Source: JACDAE01 sp034438015 (lineage in GTDB: Bacteria; Chloroflexota; Ktedonobacteria; Ktedonobacterales; Ktedonobacteraceae). Taken from it: a stretch of 64,000 nt of DNA. A model generated the notes under the pieces. The model searched no databases and had not been told where the DNA came from. It was given only the letters and a program-made list of their open reading frames with translations. The position numbers and the translations under genes were made by a program. The first letter of the stretch is position 1, and every line of letters starts with the position of its first letter. Positions 8,228 through 17,092 of this stretch are shown here, piece after piece. The stretch covers positions 1 through 64,000 of the forward strand of contig DAOTTD010000190.1 in assembly GCA_034438015.1 (NCBI GenBank), given 5' to 3'.

Positions 8228-9421
8228 TTAGAATGCGCCCAGACCGTTTGGCGTACCGAGGCCCGTGGGGCCGTCGTAGCCAGGCTTCGCTGTGCAGAGG
8301 TAAGACGTATTGCACCTACCGTTGTTGCCACTGGTAACGTCGTTCAGGTAAGAACTATGACTGTACAGGTAGGAGCCAGTGATCCGGGTGGCATTGCCCG
8401 CCATGGCGAAGATGCTAGCGATGATGGGTGAAGATGCGCTTGTGCCTCCGTAAACGTCCCAACCACTATCGCCGTACGTGGAGTAGACCGCGACGCCCGT
8501 ATTGGGATCTGCGACCGCTGCTACATCGGCGACCGTTCGGTTGCGGCAGCCACTGTCTTTCTGCCATGATGGCTTGCTGATGTAGCGGCTGCATCCGCTG
8601 CCAGAGCCGTTCCAGGCGGCCTCGGTCCAGCCACGGCTGGTATTGGCCGGCCTCAACGAGGTGCCACCAACGGCGATGACGGTGTTAAAGGCTGCCGGGA
8701 GCTGGACGCCGTAGCCGCTGTCGCCCGAGCTGGCGGTGATGACGACGCCGCTATGATTGTAGTAGGGAGCGACAGACTTAGCGCTCTGGCTATCTTCCTG
8801 GCCACCGTAGCTATTGCTTACCGCTACCGCACCAAGGCGTACGGCGGTATTGACAGAGGTGCCCAGGTCGTTGAAAGAAGAGCTATTGGCCTCGACGAGC
8901 AGGATGTGGCAGTTGGGGCAGATGGCGCTCACCATATCCAGGTCGAGCGAGATCTCACCGGCCCAGCCGCTATCGGCTTGAGGATAGCGTGTGCCGCCCT
9001 GCTGATCGACCTTCTTGAAGCAGCCGTTGGCCGTTGTGCAGGCGGGAAGACCGAAGGTTGAACGATAGGTCGCCAGATCCGACTCAGCCTTTGGGTCGTC
9101 GTAGGCATCGACGATCGCGACCGTCAGCCCCTTGCCCGCTGTCGCTGATGGTAGTTTATACGCATTCTGTAAATTATTCGGGGTCAGGCCATTCGGGGTG
9201 TGGGGGACAGGGTGAGGGCCAATACCTGTCGGTTTAAGTTCGATTGCCAGACAGCGCGCAAACCCTTTCGCCGCCTGCGCACAGGCCTGGACCTGCTTAT
9301 ACTGGGCAAGCTTAGTTGTGCTTTCAGATTTTGAGGCGGCGAATGTTGGCGTCGCGTTGGCCAGTGCAGTGAGCAATAAGAGAGCGATAAAGGGTAGAGT
9401 TAGAAGAGATTTTCTTAACAT
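8228..9421 (-). CDS. Secreted S53 (sedolisin/kumamolisin-like) serine peptidase
   Basis: A 397-residue exported peptidase, typically active at acid pH. A signal peptide spans about residues 1-29, ending 'TPTFAAS'. The catalytic Glu-Asp pair is in 'GWAGEISLDLD' (Glu156, Asp160), the oxyanion Asp is in 'SSGDSGYG' (Asp234) and the nucleophile is Ser328 in GGTSASSP. The C-terminal calcium region is suggested by 'PGYDGPTGLGTPNG'. Only ~60 residues lie between the signal peptide and the catalytic core, far shorter than the ~180-residue propeptide of classical sedolisins. Six or more cysteines suggest disulphides. The start has an AAAGGAAAC site. It probably digests external protein for nutrition. 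Confidence 0.88.
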   Translation of the reverse strand: MLRKSLLTLPFIALLLLTALANATPTFAASKSESTTKLAQYKQVQACAQAAKGFARCLAIELKPTGIGPHPVPHTPNGLTPNNLQNAYKLPSATAGKGLTVAIVDAYDDPKAESDLATYRSTFGLPACTTANGCFKKVDQQGGTRYPQADSGWAGEISLDLDMVSAICPNCHILLVEANSSSFNDLGTSVNTAVRLGAVAVSNSYGGQEDSQSAKSVAPYYNHSGVVITASSGDSGYGVQLPAAFNTVIAVGGTSLRPANTSRGWTEAAWNGSGSGCSRYISKPSWQKDSGCRNRTVADVAAVADPNTGVAVYSTYGDSGWDVYGGTSASSPIIASIFAMAGNATRITGSYLYSHSSYLNDVTSGNNGRCNTSYLCTAKPGYDGPTGLGTPNGLGAF

Positions 9422-9716
9422 ATGTTTCCTTTTTTCTTTTTGCGCCTTTGTGAGGCAGGTATATATGGTTATACATGTGTTGAGTGGCGGAGGGATTCTC
9501 CTTCATGGGAGAGATGTTTGATCACTTCCCGCTCCCTGTGGTTACTATTATCGGCGGATATATTTTGCAGAATAGGGGAATTCTATCGTTTTCTCGTTCG
9601 CGTGCAATATTTTATTTCCAGCCTGAGCGCAAGATACAGAGGCTGGTCGCGGCGCTGGAAGTGGTCGGTGTCCTGTGTGCAGACAGGACGTGACACCTGA
9701 TGAGGACGCATTGACC
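9422..9716. other. Intergenic region with a hairpin, no convincing gene
   Basis: The 5' flank of the S53 gene and the 3' flank of the M20 peptidase gene. A hairpin with GTCCTGT/ACAGGAC arms lies near 9669-9690, close to the M20 stop, and may help terminate that minus-strand operon. Short open frames of 67-92 codons cover the region in several phases, but none has recognisable features. Confidence 0.4.
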
Positions 9717-11369
9717 TCACTGGCAGGAGTGCGCCAGTTGCTGAATTGTTGCGTAAAGCAGTTTTGGGAGCGTCCCGAACGAGTACGACATCAAGACGCT
9801 CTCGTGGCGGTGATGCGCTCCGTGTCCATATGGACCCCAGTTGATGATCGGCATATCGAGCAGCTCGATTGCCGCGAGTGGAAGATTGTACGCTCCGGCT
9901 AGAAAGGTCGGACCGGGATCACGCCAGAGTGGCATATTGGCTTTCAGCGCACCCAGGTCCAGGCCCGCTTCGAGGCGCAGGTAGCTCATATCGGAGAGCA
10001 GCGGAAAATACTCGCATATGGCGAGCCGTTGCTCTGGATGGGCGTGCGCAACGGCCTCGACCGCTGCGTGTAATGTTCCAGGCGTTGCGCTGACATGAGG
10101 ATAGTACGGCGGTGCATAAGAGATGATGATTGCCGGACCCTGCCTGCCGCTCAGCTTCCACAGGCGTCGCACGAGGTGCAGACTGCGCTCGCGCTTATCC
10201 AACGTGACTGATCCCCACCGTGTCGTCAGCTCGTTATTGACATATTCCTCGCCATATTTATGCGCCGTCTCAGCGTAGAGATCGGCGTATGTCAGGACCG
10301 TGCCAGAGCGTGGCGGGAGAGGTTTCTGCAATCTCTGCTCATTGGCTGCCTGCAACCAGCGTCGTTCGGTCTCATCTAAGCGGCGCAGCAGGTGCGCCAG
10401 GACGTTCTCTGCGCGTGTACGCAGACGTTGCAGCAGCGTCGTCGGGTCCGTCGTGAACGTGAGCACGTTGAGATAGAAGGAAGCGGCGAAGGGGAGTTGC
10501 ACGTCGTAGTGGTCCTTCAGGTCGCTGGCGTGCAACGTCACGGGAGGCGCGGTGATCTGGCCCCGGATGCTGTCGCAGAGCTCGTCGTTCATGCTGAGGT
10601 CACGTATCAGTTCGGCGGCGAGCAGATTTGCGTCCAGTCCTTGAAAGGGGGCGCCCGCGTGCGACTCGCGCCCGATGCAGAGGAAGCTGGGGAGCAGTTT
10701 GCCGATGGTTCCAGTATAGATGTAGCGCTGCGGGTCGCCCGGATACGCGGCGGTCGTATAATCGGTGTTGATAGCTCCGATATAGCGCAGTCCGTACTGC
10801 TCGCGTAGACGTAACAAGAGCTGCACCCCTTGCAGGATGCCCGCCGATTCGTTCTCCTCGTCGGGCGTTGCCAGCAGGACCAGGGAGAGCGGGAAGCGTT
10901 CCTCCCGCGCCAGTCGACGCATCAGGGCGATGTTGATGGCGATGCCGCTCTTCATATCGGCGACGCCGCGCCCGAACATCCAATCGCTATGATCCTCCCG
11001 GCTATCGATGCCTGCCAATGTATCCAGCCGTGTCGCAAGCCCTGTGGGATCGAGCGCCCAGGGTTCCAGATGACCGTAGTCGGCGGTATCGACGGTATCG
11101 ACGTGTCCCAGCAGCACCAGCGTCTCGGCTGACTGGCCGCGCAGGAAGGCGTACGCATTCAGGCGTTCATGGGGATCTCCCGCGAGGACATCGAGTCCGC
11201 TGGCCGTGTAGCGAGCCTCCAGGCCATCCTCGTGCAGCATGTGGAGTATTTCGTGCGCCACCTGGACCTCGCCCGTGCCCGGACTCACGCTGCGTATAGC
11301 GACCAGGCGCAGTGTATAGTCGCGCACGGTCTCATACCAGTCGCTGCTCTCTGTATGTTGTTGGGGCAT
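9717..11369 (-). CDS. rocB: M20 family metallopeptidase, RocB-like
   Basis: A ~550-residue member of the M20/M25/M40 zinc hydrolases closest to RocB, a protein linked to arginine utilisation in Bacillus. Zinc-site motifs are present: 'LLGHVDTVDTADYGHL' (His and Asp), 'GRGVADMKSGIAI' (metal-bridging Asp) and 'LLATPDEENESAG' (the Glu pair). The large size and the 'GHVDTVDTADYG' context fit RocB better than ArgE or DapE. I chose the ATG with GGAG six bases upstream; an in-frame GTG four codons earlier is possible. It is last in a run with cbpA and cbpM, an unusual partnership. No arginine pathway genes are near. Confidence 0.8.
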   Translation of the reverse strand: MPQQHTESSDWYETVRDYTLRLVAIRSVSPGTGEVQVAHEILHMLHEDGLEARYTASGLDVLAGDPHERLNAYAFLRGQSAETLVLLGHVDTVDTADYGHLEPWALDPTGLATRLDTLAGIDSREDHSDWMFGRGVADMKSGIAINIALMRRLAREERFPLSLVLLATPDEENESAGILQGVQLLLRLREQYGLRYIGAINTDYTTAAYPGDPQRYIYTGTIGKLLPSFLCIGRESHAGAPFQGLDANLLAAELIRDLSMNDELCDSIRGQITAPPVTLHASDLKDHYDVQLPFAASFYLNVLTFTTDPTTLLQRLRTRAENVLAHLLRRLDETERRWLQAANEQRLQKPLPPRSGTVLTYADLYAETAHKYGEEYVNNELTTRWGSVTLDKRERSLHLVRRLWKLSGRQGPAIIISYAPPYYPHVSATPGTLHAAVEAVAHAHPEQRLAICEYFPLLSDMSYLRLEAGLDLGALKANMPLWRDPGPTFLAGAYNLPLAAIELLDMPIINWGPYGHGAHHRHESVLMSYSFGTLPKLLYATIQQLAHSCQ

Positions 11370-11395
11370 GGCCTTCTCCACAGCGAGGTCTATGG

Positions 11396-11707
11396 TTATT
11401 GTGGTTTGTAGCGGTCCAACTCGCGCTGTAGAGCTTCTAAGCGAGCGTGGAGGCGCAGAATGATCTCGACGCCCTCCAGGTTCACGTCCAGGTCTTCGTG
11501 TAGTCTGCGTACGCGGCGCAGGATGGCGAGATCATCGTCGCTGTAGTGCACCTCGTCACCAATCATCTGTACGCCTGGGAGCACGCCAGTTTCGGACAAT
11601 CGGCGCAGGAACTGCACCTCCACGTGGCTATACTCGGCGGCTTCCTGTTCGCTGCGGTAGGATCTAGAACTGTGGATCGTGATGCGTGTAAAGCGCTGCT
11701 CGCTCAT
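11396..11707 (-). CDS. cbpM: CbpM-like chaperone modulator (MerR-type)
   Basis: A 103-residue protein of the CbpM/MerR_2 type. It has an N-terminal winged-helix-like segment with 'YSHVEVQFLRRLSETGVLPG', then 'DDDLAILRRVRRLHEDLDVN' and a C-terminal helix 'VEIILRLHARLEALQRELDR'. In E. coli CbpM binds the J domain of CbpA and inhibits it. Its start overlaps the cbpA stop by four bases, so the pair is translationally coupled, matching the arrangement known from proteobacteria. The assignment is supported by both sequence and context. Confidence 0.85.
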   Translation of the reverse strand: MSEQRFTRITIHSSRSYRSEQEAAEYSHVEVQFLRRLSETGVLPGVQMIGDEVHYSDDDLAILRRVRRLHEDLDVNLEGVEIILRLHARLEALQRELDRYKPQ

Positions 11708-12699
11708 TGCTTGTCCCCCTTTCCAGTCGCATCTGTGTCAGTGTAGCCGATGGAGCGAGCAAAGGCTTCGAAAAGCTGGCGCTGCTCATGAGTGAGATGG
11801 GTGGGCAACTGGACGATAACTTCGGCGTAGAGATCGCCGCGTTTCTCTGGTTCTTTCATGTGTGGCATCCCCTGTCCGCGCAGGCGGAACGAGCGTCCGT
11901 TCTGTGTGCCTGCCGGAATGCGCAGGAGCAGGCGGCGTCCATCGGGAGTAGTTACCGGAGCCTCGCCACCGAGGACGGCGGTAGGCAGCGGAACCTCGAC
12001 GTGGGTGCGCAGCGTTGTCCCCTCGCGCGTAAATCTCGGATCGGGGACGATAGTTATGTGCAGGTAGAGATCGCCACGTCCCGTGCTGCCCTGGGCGCCC
12101 TGGCCCGCGACGCGGATACGTGCGCCATCGGTGACACCCGCTGGGATTTTGACCTCCAGGCGACGTGTACTACCATCCGGCTCCGACAGCTCAAACGTGC
12201 GCGTCACGCCCTGGTATGCCTCGGTGAGCGTGACCTCCACGATCGCCTCGACATCCTCCCCGGTCGTCCGCTGGCGCGCGCGTGACGTAAAGCCGCCCGC
12301 CTGGGGATTCGAATGGAAGAAGGTCTCGAAGAAGTCCGAGAAGGGCGATTGACCTCCGAAGAGATCTTCCAGGTCCTCCTCCGACATCGTGCGGTACTGG
12401 TAGTTGCCGCCCGCGAAATCATTGCCGCCGGTACCTGCACCTGCCCCCTCGCCGGGCCACCGCCCATAGCGCTGGTAGTAGGCGCGCATCTCATCATATT
12501 TTTTGCGTTTCTCAGGATCGGACAGAACCTCGTTCGCTTCGTTGATCTCTTTGAATCTATCTTCAGCGGTCGTATCCCCAGGATTTACGTCCGGGTGATA
12601 CTGCCGCGCCAGCTTGCGATAGGCCTGCCGAATCTCTTTCTGCTCGGCGTTTTCACTCACGCCCAGAATTTTATAATAATCCTTATAATCGACAGCCAT
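11704..12699 (-). CDS. cbpA: DnaJ-type co-chaperone (CbpA-like)
   Basis: 331 residues from the ATG that follows GGGAGA. The J domain covers residues ~4-70, with the HPD tripeptide at 35-37, followed by a Gly-rich region with 'GAGAGTGGNDFAGG' and a segment 'DLFGGQSPFSDFFETFF'. The C-terminal double beta-sandwich starts at 'EDVEAIVEVTLTEAYQG'. There is no cysteine-rich zinc-finger domain, so this is a type II co-chaperone of the CbpA class rather than canonical DnaJ. It should stimulate DnaK ATPase in the cytoplasm and be restrained by the coupled CbpM. A 29-bp-arm palindrome lies just upstream of the start. Confidence 0.9.
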   Translation of the reverse strand: MAVDYKDYYKILGVSENAEQKEIRQAYRKLARQYHPDVNPGDTTAEDRFKEINEANEVLSDPEKRKKYDEMRAYYQRYGRWPGEGAGAGTGGNDFAGGNYQYRTMSEEDLEDLFGGQSPFSDFFETFFHSNPQAGGFTSRARQRTTGEDVEAIVEVTLTEAYQGVTRTFELSEPDGSTRRLEVKIPAGVTDGARIRVAGQGAQGSTGRGDLYLHITIVPDPRFTREGTTLRTHVEVPLPTAVLGGEAPVTTPDGRRLLLRIPAGTQNGRSFRLRGQGMPHMKEPEKRGDLYAEVIVQLPTHLTHEQRQLFEAFARSIGYTDTDATGKGDKQ

Positions 12700-12730
12700 G
12701 CCCAAAAGTCTCCCTTAATGCATTTCTCAC

Positions 12731-12822
12731 CCGTAGGGGCCTGCCTTGCGCGGGCCCTGGGACCCCATCGCCCAGGCCGTGCACCAGGGCGAGCAGGGCC
12801 CGCGCAAGGCAGGCCCCTACGG
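12731..12822. repeat. Palindromic element A with perfect 29-bp arms
   Basis: Arms 12731-12759 and 12794-12822 are perfectly complementary (outer end CCGTAGGGGCCTGCC) and enclose 34 bases. The element lies between the glucanase gene and the cbpA start, and would be in the transcript if these are co-transcribed. It could act as a terminator or RNA stabiliser, or be a mobile palindromic repeat; no flanking direct repeat is evident. Confidence 0.85.
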
Positions 12823-12887
12823 ATGATCGGTTCTTTCATTTATTGTAACACTTCTGAGCGTTGGTTATCTTCCGTTCTTTTGAGGCA

Positions 12888-13991
12888 TCATTGCCTCGTG
12901 CGACGCAAGGGATCGCTTCCTCCCCTGACCATGCGTGACCGCCTCCATATGACCGCGCCTGTCCCGGCGGCTGCGACGCCTAGAGAGAGGAAGAGAAAGA
13001 CAAGGAGCCAGTCGTTCCCCGCAGATGGAGGTGGACCAGAACTGCCGCTCTGGTTGATGATCGCCGCCGCTGTGGGTGTGGGCGTCGGTGGAGGAGTGGG
13101 CGAAGGTGTCGGTGATGGCGTCGGCGAAGGAGTAGGGGAGGGTGTCGGCGAGGGAGTGGGCGTCGGTGTAGGTAATAATACGCCGACCACAGACCCGGCA
13201 TCGGTAGAGTAGGAGCTCGAATCCAGTTCTACATTGCCGATCCACGCCTCCGACCCGGCCTCCACGCCTGTAAGGTACTTAGCGCTGCTCAATCCTCTAT
13301 TCGAGACAAGGTAATGCAAAAAGTCACTCAAGCTGAGCGCTTGTGCGCCGGTGGCGTTCGTGTTCCGTACAAATGTGTGCACCTGCCAGCCACTACGGGC
13401 CCCTTCCCACAACGTCCACGTGGCTCCGTCCAGGCTCACCGTTGCCACTGCTGAGCCAACAGGATGGACGTTGCCCTGTTTATAAAGCCAGAGCATGACC
13501 TCGTCTGAAGGATTGTCCGTGCCAGGATTAGAGATCGTATGCAGCCAGAGATCATAGGCAACATTGAATACACTCTGTGGATCGTTATGGGCGAAGCTAT
13601 ACGTCCACGCTGTTTTCACCGGCTGGCGGCTGGATAATTGTAAGGGAAGGCCGGTGAGATTGTCAGCGGTTTGCTTCTGCCAGTGCCAGCCCAGCACGGC
13701 GCTATTGTACGACTTGACTGTAATCGGCCCGCTCCAGTTCCAGCTGGTGGCCCAGGCAATGTTGGAGTTGTTGCTGGAGACATCCCAGATGCATTGCTTT
13801 CCCGTGCCGGTGCTTGCTCCCCATAAATTGCTAAAGAGGTAGTACTTGCCGATGGGAATCTTTTGACCATTTGTGCACACCTGCGCGGCCTGTGCGGTCT
13901 GGCTATTCAAAAGCAATGCTATTGCTAGCGCATAGGTGCAGACAATGAGCATGCCAACTATTCTGATAAAGCGCAAATTTATTGCAGGCAT
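12888..13991 (-). CDS. Surface-anchored GH12 family glycoside hydrolase
   Basis: A 367-residue exported enzyme of glycoside hydrolase family 12 (endoglucanase or xyloglucanase). A signal peptide/anchor helix spans residues ~8-36. The GH12 domain opens with 'GKYYLFSNLWGASTGTG' and shows the two catalytic glutamates in 'DEVMLWL' (Glu164, nucleophile) and 'GVEAGSEAW' (Glu244, acid/base). A Pro-Thr-Ser repeat linker of ~35 residues follows, then a transmembrane helix at ~323-345 and a basic tail. That layout displays the enzyme on the outside of a single-membrane cell. The start has a GGGAGG site. It should cut beta-1,4-glucans of plant material. Confidence 0.85.
   Translation of the reverse strand: MPAINLRFIRIVGMLIVCTYALAIALLLNSQTAQAAQVCTNGQKIPIGKYYLFSNLWGASTGTGKQCIWDVSSNNSNIAWATSWNWSGPITVKSYNSAVLGWHWQKQTADNLTGLPLQLSSRQPVKTAWTYSFAHNDPQSVFNVAYDLWLHTISNPGTDNPSDEVMLWLYKQGNVHPVGSAVATVSLDGATWTLWEGARSGWQVHTFVRNTNATGAQALSLSDFLHYLVSNRGLSSAKYLTGVEAGSEAWIGNVELDSSSYSTDAGSVVGVLLPTPTPTPSPTPSPTPSPTPSPTPSPTPPPTPTPTAAAIINQSGSSGPPPSAGNDWLLVFLFLSLGVAAAGTGAVIWRRSRMVRGGSDPLRRTRQ
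13076..13167 (-). repeat. Short tandem repeats encoding the Pro-Thr/Ser linker
   Basis: Imperfect 6- and 12-base units of the GGCGTCGGTG / GGCGAAGG type (plus strand) encode the PTPTPSPTPS linker of the glucanase. Such repeats are prone to slippage, so linker length may vary between strains. Confidence 0.7.
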
Positions 13992-14198
13992 TCGAGGCCT
14001 CCCTCAGTTGAAATCGGTACAAAAAAATATAGACTCTTCGCGTCTGCAATGGACACAATAGATAGTTATATCGATTACTTAACGAGGAGACCATCGCAAA
14101 GGATACAGATAAATATTATACCAGTTCCTTAACGGAAAAACCATGCAAAAACGGGTGTCAGGCTTCGATTGCTCTTTTATTATTAGTGAGCTATGCCC

Positions 14199-14228
14199 TT
14201 GACATCACTGCTGGCGACAACATACTGT
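14199..14228 (+). promoter_or_regulatory. Promoter of the acyltransferase genes
   Basis: -35 TTGACA (14199-14204) and -10 TACTGT (14223-14228) with an 18-base spacer, about 90 bases before the GTG start of the first acyltransferase. The remainder of 13992-14319 is AT-rich and without a gene. Confidence 0.5.
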
Positions 14229-14319
14229 ATAAGCGAGCGCTGCTGTAGCGATATGGTGCGCAAAGAGAGGACGTTCTCTCGCCAGCGTACGCGCTGGGGG
14301 AGAGCGGCTGGGAGGATTT

Positions 14320-15210
14320 GTGTCATCAGTTTATTGGTTTGCGCGAGGGGGAAGCTCACTCGCGAAGTGGACTCCGCGCCCGGTCCGGCACGCGCTAGGG
14401 TCCCTGATCGGCGCCGGCAGTTATATTGGCTGGCGCGCGAAACGGCTGGTAACGATACAGAATATGGCGCAGGTCACGGGACGTTCGCCGAGTGATCCTT
14501 ATGTAAAGAGACTGGCGTTTGCCTCATGGAGTAATTATGGGCGCTATGCAGCGGATTTCATGTATTTCCCCCATATGGATATCGGCGGCATCGACGCGAC
14601 CATACGAGACCTGAGCCAGGGCGGGACGTGGCGGCAGTACGTGGAGCAGTCCTTGCAGCCTGGAAAGGGTCTGATCTTCTCGACGGCCCATTTCGGCAGT
14701 TGGGACCTGGCCGGCGCCCTGGTTGGTCGTCGTTATCCCCTTGCAGCGGTCGCCGAGACCTTTAGTGATCCACGACTCAACGCCATGCTACAGAAGCGGC
14801 GGCAGGATAAGGGCATCTCGATAATTCCGCTGGAGAGCTCTGCGCGCCGCATTCTGCGCGCCTTGCAGGAAAATCGTCCGGTTGCGTTGGTAATCGACCG
14901 GCCCCTGCCGGTGGGCGAGGGAACGCCCATCGAGTTCTTTGGGCGTACCACCTACGTTCCCAGTGGTCCGGCTGCGCTAGCGGTCAAGAGCGGGGCCGCG
15001 ATCATGCCGGGCTATGTCTGGTATGGGCATCACCATCAATTCTACCTGCGCGCCTTCGAGCCGGTCTTTCCGCGCGCGTGCAAAGGAGCAACGGAGCGCG
15101 ATGCGGAGGTGCAGCGCCTGACACAGCGCATGTATAATGCTCTAGAAGAGATGGTGCGCGAGTGGCCGAGCCAGTGGTATATGTTTCGCCCATTCTGGCC
15201 CGCCGCGTAA
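14320..15210 (+). CDS. LpxL/PatA-type lysophospholipid acyltransferase family protein 1
   Basis: 296 residues from a GTG that follows GGGAGG at short spacing. The catalytic H-x4-D motif appears as 'AHFGSWD', and 'ALVIDRPLPVGEGTPIEFFG' followed by 'VPSGPAALAVKSGAAIMPG' matches the conserved substrate-site block of HtrB/LpxL lauroyltransferases and actinobacterial PatA. These enzymes transfer an acyl chain to a glycolipid at the inner face of the membrane. The cell looks monoderm from other genes, so a PatA-like phosphatidylinositol-mannoside role is more likely than lipid A synthesis. A second copy lies directly downstream and a PimA-like glycosyltransferase 2 kb away. Confidence 0.8.
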   Translation: MSSVYWFARGGSSLAKWTPRPVRHALGSLIGAGSYIGWRAKRLVTIQNMAQVTGRSPSDPYVKRLAFASWSNYGRYAADFMYFPHMDIGGIDATIRDLSQGGTWRQYVEQSLQPGKGLIFSTAHFGSWDLAGALVGRRYPLAAVAETFSDPRLNAMLQKRRQDKGISIIPLESSARRILRALQENRPVALVIDRPLPVGEGTPIEFFGRTTYVPSGPAALAVKSGAAIMPGYVWYGHHHQFYLRAFEPVFPRACKGATERDAEVQRLTQRMYNALEEMVREWPSQWYMFRPFWPAA

Positions 15211-15370
15211 GGTCATGCTATTCAGTTGTGTGAGTGAAAGCGCCTGGGATGCTCATCGCAACCCAGCCATAGCATCCGGTTTCCATGGTAGAGATGTGGC
15301 GCTTTCACTAGCTGCGGCCCAGCAGCGTTCACAACTGCATTCTAATGGTAAGATAGCAGAAACGAGGACC

Positions 15371-16273
15371 ATGTATTATCTGTTTCGTATCGCCGTTATC
15401 ATTGCGCCCCGGCTCCCCAGGTGGCTCTCCTGGCTGATCGCGTATATTGCCGGGTGGGTTGCCTGGCTCGTAGCAACGAAGGCGAGGGAGCAGGCAATCC
15501 AGAATATGCTCTACATACCTGGCCCTCAGATTTTGAGCAGTAGCGCCGGACGCAGAAGGCTGCAACGCAGCGTGCAGGCAAAGTTCCGTTACAATATGAT
15601 GAACTACCTGACGCTGTTTTCGCTGCCAGCGCGCAAGCCGGAACAGATTGTCGATAGCATCATCGTCGCTGGTGTTGAGCACCTCAAGGCGGCACTGGCG
15701 CGTGGTAAAGGCGTAGTGATCTTCTCCGCACACATGGGGCCATTCGATTATATTGTGCAATGGATGGCAATCAAGGGTTACGATACTACTATCCCGGTGG
15801 AACATCTGAAAGACCAGCGTGTGCTGGACCTGATAACGAAGCTGCGTGGCAGAAATGGGCTGCATATCCTGCCTCTGGGCGGCAGCGCGCCGATGCGGAT
15901 GCTACTTCAGGGGTTGCGCGCTAACAAGATCGTCCTGCTGACCGCTGATCGCACTATCGAGGGACAGAGCAAGGAACTGCCCTTCTTCGGCGCACCTGCA
16001 CATATGCCTGTTGGCGTAGCACACCTGGCGCAACGAACGGGCGCTACCCTGTTGGGGGCCTTTAGTTGGTACGGACCCGGTGGAACAATTCACGGCCACT
16101 TCCTGCCGTTTGCGCAAGAGTACTATGGTGCGGAAGACACCCTGCAGCGCGGCATCATCGCCATGTTGGAGCAGGAGATAAGCAAGCACCCAGAGCAGTG
16201 GATGGCTTTCGGCCCGCTATGGACTGAGAGGCCATCCGCGACCTATAAGCCGGGAGTTATGAAGGACTCTTAA
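15371..16273 (+). CDS. LpxL/PatA-type lysophospholipid acyltransferase family protein 2
   Basis: I start this at the ATG preceded by ACGAGGA, giving 300 residues beginning MYYLFRIAVIIAP; the frame is open for 52 more codons upstream without a good ribosome site. It is a diverged paralogue of the preceding gene: H-x4-D as 'AHMGPFD', then 'VLLTADRTIEGQSKELPFFG' and 'MPVGVAHLAQRTGATLLG'. Two N-terminal hydrophobic segments would hold it at the membrane. Two acyltransferases in tandem fit stepwise acylation of one glycolipid head group. Its 3' end overlaps the convergent PHP gene by 17 bases. Confidence 0.8.
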   Translation: MYYLFRIAVIIAPRLPRWLSWLIAYIAGWVAWLVATKAREQAIQNMLYIPGPQILSSSAGRRRLQRSVQAKFRYNMMNYLTLFSLPARKPEQIVDSIIVAGVEHLKAALARGKGVVIFSAHMGPFDYIVQWMAIKGYDTTIPVEHLKDQRVLDLITKLRGRNGLHILPLGGSAPMRMLLQGLRANKIVLLTADRTIEGQSKELPFFGAPAHMPVGVAHLAQRTGATLLGAFSWYGPGGTIHGHFLPFAQEYYGAEDTLQRGIIAMLEQEISKHPEQWMAFGPLWTERPSATYKPGVMKDS

Positions 16274-17000
16274 GCGCGCGCATCATGCGGCGTGGCGGAT
16301 CGACGAACCAGCTCCAGGCGCACTGGGCAACGTAGGCGGCGGCGGGAAGATGCTCTGGCGGCGTCTCCTGTCCGCCCGCCCGTACGCTACGTGTGAGGAT
16401 GGCCTGGCGCAGGTCCTCGCCAGTGCTGCCGGGAAAGAGCGTGTAGGCCGCGCCGATATGCTGCCAGAAGTGGGCATCGCTGCCCCCCGTCTCTGCGAAA
16501 TGCCACTGCTGATTGGCGGCGCGCACCGTCTCGCGCATCGAGGCGTTGGCCGGCGAAGGATTGTAGATCTCAATACCATCGATAGAGAACCCTTTGTTCA
16601 GCAACTCGTCGATCCTGGCGCGGCTCAGGCTCGGGACCAGGCGTCCCAGGGGATGGGGGATAATCACCAGCCCACCCTGCTCCTTGATCGCGTCGATGCT
16701 CTCTTCGACGGAGCGCAGGGCCTTCGGCGCGTGCTGTACAAAGAGCCCTAGCAGATGCCCCTGGCGCGTGCTGACCTCGACGCCGGTAATCATCTGAAAA
16801 GGCGGATCTTTCCGTTGGGCCAACAGGTCAGCTACGCGTTTTGCCCCTTCAACATGATCGTGGTCCGTAATCGCGATCACCTGCAGATTGTGCCTGATCG
16901 CCTGCTGCACTATCTGCGCGGGACTGGCCCAGCCATCGCCCAGGTTTGTATGCATATGGATATCGGCTTTACTATATTCTGTTTCGGGTTGTGTATTCAT
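16257..17000 (-). CDS. PHP domain phosphoesterase
   Basis: 247 residues with the full set of PHP metal ligands: 'KADIHMHTNLGDG' (first His pair), 'VIAITDHDHVEG', 'ITGVEVSTRQGHLLG', 'LVIIPHPLGR' and 'GGSDAHFW'. The family includes histidinol phosphatase, polymerase-associated phosphoesterases and RNase AM/YciV-type nucleases that degrade short oligonucleotides or pAp. The 'IHMHTxxGDG' opening and overall size fit the YciV-like group. No signal peptide. It runs against the acyltransferase gene and is probably not part of that pathway. Confidence 0.82.
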   Translation of the reverse strand: MNTQPETEYSKADIHMHTNLGDGWASPAQIVQQAIRHNLQVIAITDHDHVEGAKRVADLLAQRKDPPFQMITGVEVSTRQGHLLGLFVQHAPKALRSVEESIDAIKEQGGLVIIPHPLGRLVPSLSRARIDELLNKGFSIDGIEIYNPSPANASMRETVRAANQQWHFAETGGSDAHFWQHIGAAYTLFPGSTGEDLRQAILTRSVRAGGQETPPEHLPAAAYVAQCAWSWFVDPPRRMMRALKSPS

Positions 17001-17063
17001 ACGCGTGCTTTGACATCCCTTAAAAATTTAGCGTTTGTGGTATCTATTCTGACTTATCTGCCT

Positions 17064-17092
17064 TTGACATACGCCTGGGCATAATCTATGAT
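17064..17092 (+). promoter_or_regulatory. Promoter of the GT4 glycosyltransferase gene
   Basis: -35 TTGACA (17064-17069) and -10 TATGAT (17087-17092) with a 17-base spacer. The resulting leader is about 235 bases, long enough for a regulatory structure, although I see no recognised riboswitch. Nothing else is evident in 17001-17333. Confidence 0.6.

Noticed and set aside
9484..9693. 69-codon frame with an ATG between the S53 and M20 genes
   Set aside because: Open in several overlapping phases, no ribosome site and no protein-like features.
12313..13212. 299-codon plus-strand frame with long Gly-Val-Gly-Glu repeats
   Set aside because: The repeat is the reverse reading of the glucanase Pro-Thr linker, and the frame spans the cbpA start and palindrome A.
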